A DNA stretch of 64,000 nucleotides, from positions 89,934,182 through 89,998,181 of the forward strand of contig CM068839.1 of the NCBI GenBank assembly GCA_028554795.2. Reading direction: 5' to 3'. Both the position numbers and the translations under genes were made by a program. The number at the start of each line of letters is the position of its first letter. Within the stretch, counting starts at the first letter, position 1. Below are positions 47,234 through 56,039 of this stretch, in pieces. The DNA comes from Sinohyriopsis cumingii (lineage: Eukaryota > Mollusca > Bivalvia > Unionida > Unionidae). The notes below the pieces were generated by a model that saw only the letters and a list, made by a program, of their open reading frames with translations, searched no databases and had not been told where the DNA came from.

Positions 47234-48670
47234 CATGTTTTCCACTGGCGCATCAACGATTCTCATTCGTCCACCAACACCTTCTAGCAGCATTGATTTA
47301 TCGCTGAGGATGACAGCAACCGCTCTGTAATTAACACCACCCGGGGCTATACGAGCTCGGAAGTGTATATCAACGACGGACTGTCTCGTTAAATCAAGAT
47401 GTTCCAACGAAAAGTAATAAATCGGATACAGGTTTTTAAAATCAAGTTGTGATATTTGCAAACCAGTGTCGACGTTTTGATCACGACCCATGTATGACAG
47501 CAATCGATGATACACACGTGCGACATGGTTGTCGCCGTAATTAAGCTGTATATCCTCGGATGGTTCCTGTTGTCCGTTTATTCTCAGCGAAACATCCCTG
47601 ACTCCTAATTTATCAAATATCATATGGCTGCGTTCTTGACTGCCCAATCGTTCCCTATTCTGTAGCGCTATAAAAATATGACGCGGGGCTGAAACACCCT
47701 GTTTTGATGCCAGGTGCCATGTAAACGTATCGGCGACGTTATCCTCTTTAGCATCAGTTGTTACCGCTAGCCAACTCAACAACGATTTTCCTCCCTGTTC
47801 CATAAATGCTAACAATCGTGCTTCCGTGGTAACTGATGGAGTCAGCACCGGCATCCACAATGCCATTTTAGTTAAAATGACTTTACCGGCAGCGACGCCA
47901 GCAGCATGCCATATTGCATTGTTATCATCGCCCCTTCGCGTCAGCGCGATTGTATGCTTAGCCCCATAGATAACCCTCCTGACATTTCTGCAGAATCCAA
48001 ATATGTGATGGAGTGGAATCGCGCATGAAAACTGTCGGCGTGGTTTTTGCAACATTGTTACTCGTGCTGCGAATCCCATATTGTAATTATCGTTAAGACT
48101 TTTTATAACAGTGAAATTAGCGTCTGGTCTTGCTCTGCGGTCTGGGTTATTTGCTTCAACCTGGTCAACTGCGGTATCTCTTTCCACCAGCACGTTAACG
48201 TATTGAAAATGGTCGGCGTTATCGGTGGTGTCCTTCGCAAACATCATAGATGGGCCCGTCGATCTCGTATAATCGTCCGAGTATCTCGCTAACCCAATTA
48301 TCGTCGTTGCAACATCAACCTCGCGTTCTATTGATTCAATTTCTCGCCCGTCAATAAGATATCTGGCGCTCTCAAATAACGCCATGATACCGTTGTTAAC
48401 GAAGCCAACTCGAACACGATCGTTATCTGCGTATGGTGCATTATCGGCGGCATTTGTCACGAGTTCTCCCTCAATTTCGATAAACGCTTCACATGGCAGA
48501 AAGTATCTACTGGTATCTTGGACTTGAAGTTCAATTCGCGATCGTAGGTCGGGTTGCGCTGCATAATAAGAATAATATTGATAATCACGGACAGAATCAT
48601 CCCTGCGCACTGGGGCATCCATATCAAACGCGGGATCAGCGGTTCGCGCAAACATTCTATTATTTATCAT
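47231..48670 (-). CDS. Major capsid protein, double-jelly-roll type
   Basis: 479 aa, the largest structural ORF. Features: an N-terminal SYYAAQPDLRSRIELQVQ-type start, an ARYLIDGREIESIEREVDV segment followed by LARYSDDYTRS (a 'x-y-x-I-x-G-x-x-I ... yS' pattern seen in Polinton/PLV capsid proteins), a middle region (RRQFSCAIPLHHIFGF) that resembles the junction between the two jelly rolls, and a C-terminal region with Y-F-S-L-E-H-L-D-L. Length is at the short end for the family. Position between the core proteins fits. I identify it from pattern and context; a structure prediction would settle it. Confidence 0.72.
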   Translation of the reverse strand: MINNRMFARTADPAFDMDAPVRRDDSVRDYQYYSYYAAQPDLRSRIELQVQDTSRYFLPCEAFIEIEGELVTNAADNAPYADNDRVRVGFVNNGIMALFESARYLIDGREIESIEREVDVATTIIGLARYSDDYTRSTGPSMMFAKDTTDNADHFQYVNVLVERDTAVDQVEANNPDRRARPDANFTVIKSLNDNYNMGFAARVTMLQKPRRQFSCAIPLHHIFGFCRNVRRVIYGAKHTIALTRRGDDNNAIWHAAGVAAGKVILTKMALWMPVLTPSVTTEARLLAFMEQGGKSLLSWLAVTTDAKEDNVADTFTWHLASKQGVSAPRHIFIALQNRERLGSQERSHMIFDKLGVRDVSLRINGQQEPSEDIQLNYGDNHVARVYHRLLSYMGRDQNVDTGLQISQLDFKNLYPIYYFSLEHLDLTRQSVVDIHFRARIAPGGVNYRAVAVILSDKSMLLEGVGGRMRIVDAPVENM

Positions 48671-48676
48671 GTTGAT

Positions 48677-48687
48677 GTTTTCAATTG
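48677..48687 (-). promoter_or_regulatory. CAATTGAAAAC motif upstream of the MCP gene
   Basis: Minus strand, 7 nt from ATG 48670, so closer than in the other genes. Lies wholly in the 37-bp intergenic gap. Confidence 0.4.
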
Positions 48688-48707
48688 CGATTTTCTTTGA
48701 ATTCTGT

Positions 48708-49139
48708 TTAAGACCACTCCCCCGCTATTGTGTTCATGGGCGCGTTGGTGGATGACTGAGCCGCCAACGACTCTAGTTTTTCTTCCACGGCGTTATTTAT
48801 TACTTTACTGACATTTGCAGGCATCACCGTCGTTGATGGCATCACCGGTGGTTTCTGTTTTTTTCTCCTGGATTTCACCAACGACATTAGTTTGTCCTTT
48901 GCTGCAGAAAGCGCCTTTCCGGCAACATCTCCAATGGCACTAATACCCTTATCACGAATAACATCAATAGCCTTCATTCCTAATTGTTTGGCTAACGGCG
49001 CTACTTTTGGAGCCATTCTTGTAAATAACCCCGCAATGGTGCTACCAAGACCATCTCCATAGTACGCGCGGTAAACAGGCAATCGCGAGTTTACCACGTA
49101 GACGAGTACTGGTTTATCATGGTTGTAGTGTATGATCAT
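48708..49139 (-). CDS. Small basic virion protein, pVI-like
   Basis: About 143 aa from ATG 49139 (the longer frame begins at a GTG). It starts MIIHYNHDK and contains YYGDGLGSTIAGLFTRMAP, resembling the G-x-G-L-G-x-I-x-x-x-F-R-x-x-P amphipathic segment of PLV minor virion proteins. A helical region, a basic SRRKKQK patch and a serine/asparagine-rich tail follow. Probably a capsid-lining or membrane-lytic protein, by analogy. Directly upstream (in transcription) of the MCP gene. Confidence 0.6.
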   Translation of the reverse strand: MIIHYNHDKPVLVYVVNSRLPVYRAYYGDGLGSTIAGLFTRMAPKVAPLAKQLGMKAIDVIRDKGISAIGDVAGKALSAAKDKLMSLVKSRRKKQKPPVMPSTTVMPANVSKVINNAVEEKLESLAAQSSTNAPMNTIAGEWS

Positions 49140-49156
49140 CCTTATTAAAAACACCA

Positions 49157-49168
49157 GTTTTCCAATTA
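49157..49168 (-). promoter_or_regulatory. TAATTGGAAAAC motif upstream of the 143-aa gene
   Basis: Minus strand, 17 nt from ATG 49139. Overlaps the stop codon of the 330-aa gene. Confidence 0.45.
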
Positions 49169-50158
49169 ATCATCCACGAGTTCGTCTATGAGCGTTCGAT
49201 ATGAATTAATGTCTATGATACCACCTGCAAATAACCGCTTGCAAATATCAGCGGCCTCATTGATTATTTCCGTAGAGTTATTTCCGGCTCGTTTTCCTCC
49301 GATTAGTACCTCTAGCCGTGATATATCACTGAGAACACTACCAGGACAGGTAACACTAGCGTTTTCAACTAGACCACTACCACTTGGATACCCCTCTCCG
49401 CTTGTTTTTTTAGAACCAGCTTTTTTTTGACGTTTTTCTTGGACTTCTCCTTTTTGTTGTTGTAGTAGTATATCATAATCATCAATTCCCCTTCTAAATT
49501 CTTTATATCCCAATTCTTTTGTATCCAAGCGATCAACCCCTTTATTCGTTTTATACAACCAATTAACCCAGTCATCTCGTTTTATATTACTGTTTTTATA
49601 CTCGTCTTTTAAAAAGTCTTTTCTTGAATGATAGCTTTGAGCGGCAAAATTACCAAAAAACCTATACTCGTCGATTTTCAGTAATTGAGGTTGTTTTATT
49701 TGTGCTATAGCCCCTTCAGTGAGTTTATCTATAAAGGGGACTCCTTTTTGAGTGGAAATTTTTTGAAGTTCACCAACATCACCCTGTTCAGAATCATCAA
49801 TATCAGCTAATCGTTCATACTCTCGTTGGGTTTTTATATCACTGGAAAGTTGTTTTATCCGTTGCTGTGTTTGTTCTGTCTCTGCTGCTATCTTTTCAAG
49901 CACAGGAAGAAGAGGTGCCTCTTTCCGTTCGCCCTCCTTAGGAATATCCCCGTATATTGCTCGTTCTGTTGCAGCTGTAACATCCTTAGTCGCTTTAGTT
50001 ACCGGGGCAAACAGTTGTTCGCTTCCAACAGTAAAATCGGTTTGTAGTTGCTGCCGCGTTTGAAGTTGTTCTCGGACCCTGTCTCGTAACGGTATGAACT
50101 TTTTAAGCGCCGCTAGCCGCTCTCTGGCTAGCCGAGTAGTGAGTGATTCGCCTACCAT
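49166..50158 (-). CDS. Hypothetical virion-associated protein, 330 aa
   Basis: Helical and charged throughout: coiled-coil-prone from ~1 to ~130, then a segment with FFGNFAAQSYHSRKDFLKDEY, a K-rich linker (~240-260), and a C-terminal ~70 residues with VLIGGKRAGNNS and ICKRLFAGGIIDINSYRTLI. The I-G-x-x-x-A-G-N-N-S pattern and a short final helix occur in uncharacterised PLV proteins located near the MCP. Function unknown; tentatively a structural or scaffold component. Confidence 0.6.
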   Translation of the reverse strand: MVGESLTTRLARERLAALKKFIPLRDRVREQLQTRQQLQTDFTVGSEQLFAPVTKATKDVTAATERAIYGDIPKEGERKEAPLLPVLEKIAAETEQTQQRIKQLSSDIKTQREYERLADIDDSEQGDVGELQKISTQKGVPFIDKLTEGAIAQIKQPQLLKIDEYRFFGNFAAQSYHSRKDFLKDEYKNSNIKRDDWVNWLYKTNKGVDRLDTKELGYKEFRRGIDDYDILLQQQKGEVQEKRQKKAGSKKTSGEGYPSGSGLVENASVTCPGSVLSDISRLEVLIGGKRAGNNSTEIINEAADICKRLFAGGIIDINSYRTLIDELVDD

Positions 50159-50180
50159 TATTGCAATTGCGAAGCAATTT

Positions 50181-50561
50181 CTAATTTCTCGCCGAGTGTA
50201 CCATCGGGGGCTCCACGGAGTTTTCGTCTATAATCCTTCTAATGTTTTTGATCTTACTAGAAATCTCCCGGCGTCGTTCATAAACACGTCCGAGTTTTTT
50301 TCGTATTATTTCAACGGCAGTAAATAGTCCAATGAATGCATTTGCGTCATTGTGGTACAAGTTTTCATTAATCGTATGTTGTAATCGTTTTACAAAAAAA
50401 TACTCGCGGGCCAGGGTAAAACGCCCCCGTTTCGATTGTTCGTTAATAATCTCATAATCGGATAATATTTTTTCACTGTCGAGACCATCAGATAATTCAA
50501 TTCCTTGATTTTTTAATTTTGAAATCTCGGCTAATATATTATTGATGTCTTCGATATTCAT
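50181..50561 (-). CDS. Hypothetical helical protein, 126 aa
   Basis: Start chosen at ATG 50561 (MNIEDINN) because the longer frame begins with TTG. Predicted all-helical and charged, with no recognisable motif. Lies between the 330-aa protein and the HNH gene, in the capsid direction. Sequence upstream is A/T-rich (GTTTTTAAATA at ~50580), a weak version of the shared motif. Confidence 0.55.
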   Translation of the reverse strand: MNIEDINNILAEISKLKNQGIELSDGLDSEKILSDYEIINEQSKRGRFTLAREYFFVKRLQHTINENLYHNDANAFIGLFTAVEIIRKKLGRVYERRREISSKIKNIRRIIDENSVEPPMVHSARN

Positions 50562-50667
50562 TATTCTTATAGAACATCTTGTTTTTAAATAAAAAAAAAA
50601 TGAAACCCCGTGTATCAATCCCGAGGTGTTTAATAATTCGTTTTCTTCCGGAATGGACAATTTATTG

Positions 50668-51201
50668 TCATGGCGACTTCGTCAGCGCCATAGGCGCCGG
50701 TGACTTCGTATCTACATATGAAAATCGAATTATATGCCCGGTCTTTTTTGAGATTGCTGTTTGATATACTCGTTCTGCTACTTTTCGTATTGAGGCGATA
50801 CAAATGTCAAAGTATCTACTGGCTTCATTCATCGACTGAAATATTTTTTCCTCGTGAGTTGTTGTATCAAATGACTTTACGGGTTTTGCTTTCTTTGGGT
50901 ATTTACCGGTTTGGCCTTTTTTGGTATTTTGACTCTGAGAGATGGCTTGCAAGTTTATAAGAGAATTATCAGTCTTATTATTATTAATATGATCAATCAC
51001 AAGTCCATTTTCGATTAATCCGTTAAATGCTTCAAATACCACCCTGTGAACATGGTACTTCTTCTTTCCGGCACCAAACATCAGATACCCCTGATTACTT
51101 ACGGTACCAACCGGCTTCTTCAGTTTGCGGTTTCTAACAATGCCGTCGCGAGATGCCTCGTAATTGACGAGCACAGGATGCGGCTGAAATTCTTGGTCCA
51201 T
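50668..51201 (-). CDS. HNH homing-type endonuclease
   Basis: 177 aa. N-terminal YEASRDGIVRNRKLKKPVG resembles a short NUMOD4-like domain. HNH core: YHVHRVVFEAFNG then IDHINNNKTDN and LINLQAIS (H-N-N type). A C-terminal region with IFQSMNEASRYFDICIASI resembles a NUMOD1-like DNA-binding domain. Such genes are usually selfish endonucleases. Here it is a standing part of the virus lineage, because a full-length paralogue occupies the same position in fossil 2 (62013-62510). Its role could be homing or genome processing. Confidence 0.8.
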   Translation of the reverse strand: MDQEFQPHPVLVNYEASRDGIVRNRKLKKPVGTVSNQGYLMFGAGKKKYHVHRVVFEAFNGLIENGLVIDHINNNKTDNSLINLQAISQSQNTKKGQTGKYPKKAKPVKSFDTTTHEEKIFQSMNEASRYFDICIASIRKVAERVYQTAISKKTGHIIRFSYVDTKSPAPMALTKSP

Positions 51202-51214
51202 TTGTATAATAATA

Positions 51215-51535
51215 CTACTTGTCTAATTTATTATTTGGTTTAATTATGAATCTTTCAACGTAGTCCTGGGGGGTTTTGATGACGAAGTCTGCGGTGGGGT
51301 CAATGACGGCGTTTTTAATTCGCTTGTCATAATAGCGTTTTAGTTCCCTGTATCGCTTTCCGCCACAATTGATACACAACTGCGATTTTCCTCTTACACC
51401 GACGTGACAAACCAAGCACGGGAGGGGGCCAAGAGAACCATTACGAACGCTTTGTAAATGATACCCGCAGAATTCACCTCTACATGATTTATTGCACGGG
51501 GTTGTCGACCCAATCATCAACCATTTGCAGTGATT
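51215..51535 (-). CDS. Cysteine-rich zinc-binding protein
   Basis: 106 aa from ATG 51535 (MNHCKWLM; the seven residues before it are not needed, and both other copies start at the equivalent Met). Cysteines: C-K-W, C-x3-C-x4-C (PCNKSCRGEFCG), CLVCHVGV, then CINCGGKRYRELKRYY. This is compatible with two zinc sites followed by a basic helix. It is divergently transcribed from the replicase with only 42 bp between the two ATGs. The same divergent arrangement is seen in both fossils. Possibly a replication or transcription regulator; function unknown. Confidence 0.7.
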   Translation of the reverse strand, partial: NHCKWLMIGSTTPCNKSCRGEFCGYHLQSVRNGSLGPLPCLVCHVGVRGKSQLCINCGGKRYRELKRYYDKRIKNAVIDPTADFVIKTPQDYVERFIIKPNNKLDK

Positions 51536-51566
51536 CATTATACTATATTCTTTCATTTAAATACTT

Positions 51567-51576
51567 GTTTTAATTA
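51567..51576 (-). promoter_or_regulatory. TAATTAAAAC motif in the divergent promoter
   Basis: In the 42-bp AT-rich gap between the cysteine-rich gene (-) and replicase (+), 32 nt from the minus-strand ATG. The same motif is kept at ~61661-61671 in fossil 2. Confidence 0.5.
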
Positions 51577-51577
51577 T

Positions 51578-54500
51578 ATGGATGAGTTCGAGAGATTAGC
51601 AGCAATTAAGCCCTGGAAAAATATTAAGTTCAATCTTGATAGAGTCCTCAAGGACACACCAAAAGCGTTAATAAACGATAAAACCCTGTTGAGTAAAATA
51701 CGCGATTGTATCAATGAATTCAAGCGTGATGGTGCATCTCATAGTTGGTCAACATTTCGAATTGATGGTGTTGTTGATGCTACCATGAACGACAACCGCG
51801 CAGCAACGATAATATCACAACTTGACGGTAAAAGGTATTTCTTCAGAGTAAAATTCATTGTCCGGGTGGAATCAGGTAATTGGATCATACGTGATAAATT
51901 TGAACCAGTTCTCAGCGACATGAAAACAGTCATTGTTAGCCGCGACTCCAAGCCGGGGCTGTTAACCGGAATTGACAGACCATACTATGAACGAGCGTAT
52001 CCTGAAACAGCAGTTGTTTATGGAATATACCCGTTAAATAAGAAACCTGATATCGGAAAACTGAAACCGATGAAACAGTCAACTGGGATAAATTGTGTAG
52101 CAGAACGAATAATAGAGCATTTTACAAATGCGTGTCAAGGAAACAAATTGACTGATTTACGACGTAGCAAAATCAACCAGTGGGAACTAACCGTAAAAGA
52201 GCGTGGAGCAACCATCAGCGACATAGCGAGATTAGAAACATCGCTGAGATTTCCAATAACCGTTACAACGATAACCGGTGAAGTATTATACGAATCAAAG
52301 TACAAATCAAATGGGGCCCCAATCAAAATTATTGATCATAACGAACACGCATGGACGCCCGCGATCACAATATTTCCACGGGATAGAACAGTAAAGTATA
52401 TACCCGAAGAATTCCTGGGAGAACAATTCTCCAAGGATGGTTTTCTCGCGGAGAGGAAACTATTTGATGCTATTGCCTACTTGTGTAAAAACGACCCTGT
52501 ATCAGTGTGGTTACTTCGCAGCGCTGAAAACGATGCGGATACCTTTGATCAGTTTGTAAGACCAAACGGTGAATTATATCGCACTGAAGCGTTTCACAAC
52601 AAGATGAAACAAACCGCCATGGAATTTGAGGAGCATGATGAACAACTGCTAACAAATTGTTTTACGATTTCATCGGTTGTAGCTCATGTTGCAGCAAGGA
52701 AAAATGCGTGGAGACCAACGCGCAAGGAATTTCTGCCGGATGTACAATCCAGTTGTTTGGAATACTATCACGGTGGACTATGGAACACTGAATACAACCG
52801 CGACGCTATGATCTCGGTTGATATGGTTGCCTGTTATCCAGCGAGTTTTCTCGGGTATGGATCCGCCGCTAAGTACTTTAGACGATTTGGACACCCCAGA
52901 CATGAAATGACTCGTGTTGCTATTAATGGACCACTGCCTGATTTTGATTTAACCGGATTCGCTCGCATAGTATCATTTGAATTCGCGGCAGGACTCCATC
53001 GCTGTTGTTATATTTGGATCGGTAGACACATGGCTGAAAAGAAGTGGCTGCCAATAGCGCTGCTACGGTATATGATTGATTGTAAAATGCTAATTTCGTT
53101 GATTGTCAGTGACGCGATTATATCATACCGGGCGCAGACTGAAGTCTGGTTACCAGAACCGGAGCGTCTAGATAGCATAATTGACGAATCCAGAAAACAC
53201 ATCGATGCCGACGAGGAATATATCATCGAATGGTCCAGGAGGATATTCAACCAACGAAACCGCGAGGCAAAAGATCTCGGTAGAAGAATAATTGGTAAGT
53301 TCACACAAGGTGGAAAAAACCACGACTACAAACGATATTGCTCACGGCTGATTATAGATGACGCAGAATATGATTTCGTAATCAAGGACGCAGTGGCCAA
53401 AAATAGATACGTGAACTGCAAAACAGCTTTCTTGTCCAATGGAACAAGGTTGGGCACAGTTGTTACTTACAGCGATGGAGACAGCCCGGCATATCCACAT
53501 TTGAGGGCGTCTATGCTGGGTTACGCCGCTATCAATTTATTCTCGATGATAAATAGATTTCCCGACACCGCGGTTAGAGTAGCCGTTGATTCGTTTTATA
53601 TAGACGTAGCGTATAAGGGAAACTTAGCCGAGTTTACTAGTCCGGACGAGAGTTGGGGTACATGGAGAATTAAAAATGAAATACGACGCGATTATTTCCC
53701 GTCAGCAGATGTCACCGTTGAAAACAATTACTTACGCTGTGATAAATTATCAGAATGGTCTAATGCACCACCGTGTTCTGATCCAATTTGTAGATATAAA
53801 ACAGTTTATTTAAGCGGCTGTGGCGGGTCAGGAAAGACGACTCGGGCAATTGAATTATTTCGAACGCGGGCAAGTATAATCGTGCTTACACCGACCCATA
53901 GACTAGCGCGAGAAATAAAACAACGAAATGTTGACGCCGTTACTTATCACAGCTTTTTTCGATACAGCGGTGGTGAGTGGACTCCTGATCGAATGGGTGA
54001 AAAATTTATTCCTGGGGTTATCATTTGGGATGAGATATGTACTGTTTCGTTAGATGTTTTACAAATGTTTCTTGATTGGTTGCTGCTCGCGAATACAGCG
54101 GTGATCATGTGTGGCGACCATGGTCAACCACCACCATTTGTCGGCGAGGGTCCACATGATTGGTTAAAGGGTTTTGTGGACTATTATGAAGAAACCGATA
54201 CTGATTACCGAGCACTTGATGAACAACTGCGCGGGGTTAAAAAATTAATCAGATTACAGCCGGATAGAATTCAGTGTGAAATAATCCGCGAGGTGATTCC
54301 GGAAACGCCGTTAAATGAATTCTGGGAAACATGGAGACCAAACGATTTGATTGTAGCGAGTAGAAAGATAGTCAGAGACACACTTCAGCGGAAGTTGTTT
54401 ACGTTGCATAAGGAAAAGTTTCCAACGCGTCCAGTGCCATTATGTTATAGACCCGCGGACACACGGCGGCAGAACATTGAAGTTGAAATTCCAGCCCCGA

Positions 54501-55069
54501 CAGCGTCGGGGACAAAAAAACAAATTCTCGTGCTGAATGATATTGTGCTCGTTGATATCAGCGTCGTCGAGGACGCGCTACGTGCTGATAAATCCCCGTG
54601 GACGCTAGGATACGCAACAACAATACATTCCTCGCAGGGACTAACCATCACGGACACAATTGTTTGGATGGTTGATAATCGCATCGAATGGTCAAATCTA
54701 GTCTATCTTGCAGTGTCCAGAGTACGAAGGATAAATCAGCTTCGAAGAATTGTTATTGACGGAGTCACTGACGAAGCCGGCGACAAAGTCACCATCGATG
54801 CAAGCGTCATTGATAGAAAACTCTCGGGTTACCGCCAACAGGATAAAAAAAAACAGCGGCGTTTTGATATTGATGCCGAATTAATAATCTCGCTACGACA
54901 ACAACAGAATAATCACTGCGCGAGTTGCAATTGTATAATGAGTTGGCGTTATTCGGATAAAGACACTCGCCAATTTACCGTGGATAGGATCGATAACAGT
55001 CTCGGTCATGTCAAAAACAATGTGAGGTTGACCTGTCTTGAGTGCAATAGACGCAACGGCGCTAGTTAA
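51578..55069 (+). CDS. Replicase: divergent family-B DNA polymerase + SF1 helicase + HNH domain
   Basis: 1163 aa from ATG 51578 (MDEFERLA, the start shared with fossil 2). Polymerase part (~1-735): motif A at ~411-424 (SVDMVACYPASF, D415), motif B-like at ~568-578 (IIGKFTQGGK, replacing the usual K-x3-N-x-x-Y-G), motif C at ~668-675 (VAVDSFYID, D671). No clear 3'-5' exonuclease motif. Helicase part (~740-1080): GCGGSGKTT (Walker A), VLTPTHRLA, IIWDEI (D818), MCGDHGQPPP, TTIHSSQGLT (motif V) and LVYLAVSRVR (motif VI), i.e. RecD/Pif1-like SF1B. C-terminus (~1112-1160): CASCN, VDRIDNS, NVRLTCLECNRR, an HNH nuclease. A single chain holding all three activities is unusual for this virus group. The stop overlaps the integrase stop (55062-55069). 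Confidence 0.85.
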   Translation: MDEFERLAAIKPWKNIKFNLDRVLKDTPKALINDKTLLSKIRDCINEFKRDGASHSWSTFRIDGVVDATMNDNRAATIISQLDGKRYFFRVKFIVRVESGNWIIRDKFEPVLSDMKTVIVSRDSKPGLLTGIDRPYYERAYPETAVVYGIYPLNKKPDIGKLKPMKQSTGINCVAERIIEHFTNACQGNKLTDLRRSKINQWELTVKERGATISDIARLETSLRFPITVTTITGEVLYESKYKSNGAPIKIIDHNEHAWTPAITIFPRDRTVKYIPEEFLGEQFSKDGFLAERKLFDAIAYLCKNDPVSVWLLRSAENDADTFDQFVRPNGELYRTEAFHNKMKQTAMEFEEHDEQLLTNCFTISSVVAHVAARKNAWRPTRKEFLPDVQSSCLEYYHGGLWNTEYNRDAMISVDMVACYPASFLGYGSAAKYFRRFGHPRHEMTRVAINGPLPDFDLTGFARIVSFEFAAGLHRCCYIWIGRHMAEKKWLPIALLRYMIDCKMLISLIVSDAIISYRAQTEVWLPEPERLDSIIDESRKHIDADEEYIIEWSRRIFNQRNREAKDLGRRIIGKFTQGGKNHDYKRYCSRLIIDDAEYDFVIKDAVAKNRYVNCKTAFLSNGTRLGTVVTYSDGDSPAYPHLRASMLGYAAINLFSMINRFPDTAVRVAVDSFYIDVAYKGNLAEFTSPDESWGTWRIKNEIRRDYFPSADVTVENNYLRCDKLSEWSNAPPCSDPICRYKTVYLSGCGGSGKTTRAIELFRTRASIIVLTPTHRLAREIKQRNVDAVTYHSFFRYSGGEWTPDRMGEKFIPGVIIWDEICTVSLDVLQMFLDWLLLANTAVIMCGDHGQPPPFVGEGPHDWLKGFVDYYEETDTDYRALDEQLRGVKKLIRLQPDRIQCEIIREVIPETPLNEFWETWRPNDLIVASRKIVRDTLQRKLFTLHKEKFPTRPVPLCYRPADTRRQNIEVEIPAPTASGTKKQILVLNDIVLVDISVVEDALRADKSPWTLGYATTIHSSQGLTITDTIVWMVDNRIEWSNLVYLAVSRVRRINQLRRIVIDGVTDEAGDKVTIDASVIDRKLSGYRQQDKKKQRRFDIDAELIISLRQQQNNHCASCNCIMSWRYSDKDTRQFTVDRIDNSLGHVKNNVRLTCLECNRRNGAS

Positions 55070-56006
55070 GACCACGCGGGGGTAATTGAGTATCGTCAGG
55101 TATCACTTGTAGTTGCTCGCGTGTAAATCCACGCTGAGGAGCAGTTGAATCCAGTCTATAGATCGGTGGTCTACCAGTTGATCGTGTTATCGTTGATATG
55201 TTATGTGTGGTAACACTCCAAATAGGATCAGTAGCTCTTTTTTTACCGCCTTCAAGCTCTCCTGGTTCATACAGATATCTAACAGTGACATCGCCGAGAA
55301 TCGGCTTGGAAACGCTATCTATTTTTGATCTTCCGGGTATATACTTTTCTTTAATCGCGTCGCTGGGCTTCATGTTGATTGCTCGGGTAATCTCATTATT
55401 TAACGCGGCAATTACACCTGGCAACCTTTTAACCCATTCACGAGATCGTTTTTCTTGGATGAATTCCTTCGCGTATTGATATCCAAATAACCGTTCAGCA
55501 AGAGTCCGATTGAATCGTTCAACAATTGCCTGATCACGATGTAGCGCAGTATGACCTCGTCGTATCGCGACGCTATGATGTTTCAGCGTTGATAAAACAG
55601 CGCCGCGAAATTCACTACCGGGATCAACTTGTAATAGATTTGGCCAGCGCAGAGGGCCTCTTCGATAAATTCTTTCAAACGCAGCGGCTACTTCAGTTGC
55701 CGACTTTGTTTTTAACGGCTCCGCTTGTTTGTATCGACTCGCAACATCAACTACGGTTAGCGCGTATTTGTAACCGTTGTCATGCGGCAGAAATAGTATA
55801 TCAGCCTGATGAACTTCATTAGGTACGCTGACATCAAAGCGCGAGAAGTTGATTTGTTTAGGCGGTGGTAGATAGATTTGCCATATAGCCTGTTTGGATA
55901 ACCAATTAGCCGCAGTGGTCTTTGTTACCTTTGCAGCGCTTGCAAGCTTACCAATTGCGGCCTTCCCCTTCCAGTATCCTCTCGGAGAATAATAGATGGA
56001 ATCCAT
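55062..56006 (-). CDS. Retroviral-type (rve) integrase
   Basis: 314 aa from ATG 56006 (MDSIYYSP, matching the start in fossil 2). An N-terminal helical DNA-binding region is followed by the DDE core: D69 in HQADILF, D128 in LQVDPGSEF, E163 in AIVERFNRTL, with D-x34-E spacing. The C-terminal SH3-like half has VRYLYEPGELEGG and GFTREQLQVIP. It is the enzyme expected to make the 5-bp TATAA duplication. Convergent with the replicase, with overlapping stops (CTAGTTAA). The upstream shared motif lies at 56029-56039. Confidence 0.9.
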   Translation of the reverse strand: MDSIYYSPRGYWKGKAAIGKLASAAKVTKTTAANWLSKQAIWQIYLPPPKQINFSRFDVSVPNEVHQADILFLPHDNGYKYALTVVDVASRYKQAEPLKTKSATEVAAAFERIYRRGPLRWPNLLQVDPGSEFRGAVLSTLKHHSVAIRRGHTALHRDQAIVERFNRTLAERLFGYQYAKEFIQEKRSREWVKRLPGVIAALNNEITRAINMKPSDAIKEKYIPGRSKIDSVSKPILGDVTVRYLYEPGELEGGKKRATDPIWSVTTHNISTITRSTGRPPIYRLDSTAPQRGFTREQLQVIPDDTQLPPRGLN

Positions 56007-56028
56007 GTTGTTATTATAAACGCTATCG

Positions 56029-56039
56029 TTTTCAATTAC
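56029..56039 (-). promoter_or_regulatory. TAATTGAAAAC motif upstream of the integrase gene
   Basis: Minus strand, 23 nt from ATG 56006. It contains the TGA stop of the PLA2 frame. Confidence 0.5.

Noticed and set aside
49139-49154. N-terminal extension of the small basic virion protein
   Set aside because: The extended frame begins with GTG; the ATG at 49139 follows the shared promoter motif at a normal distance.
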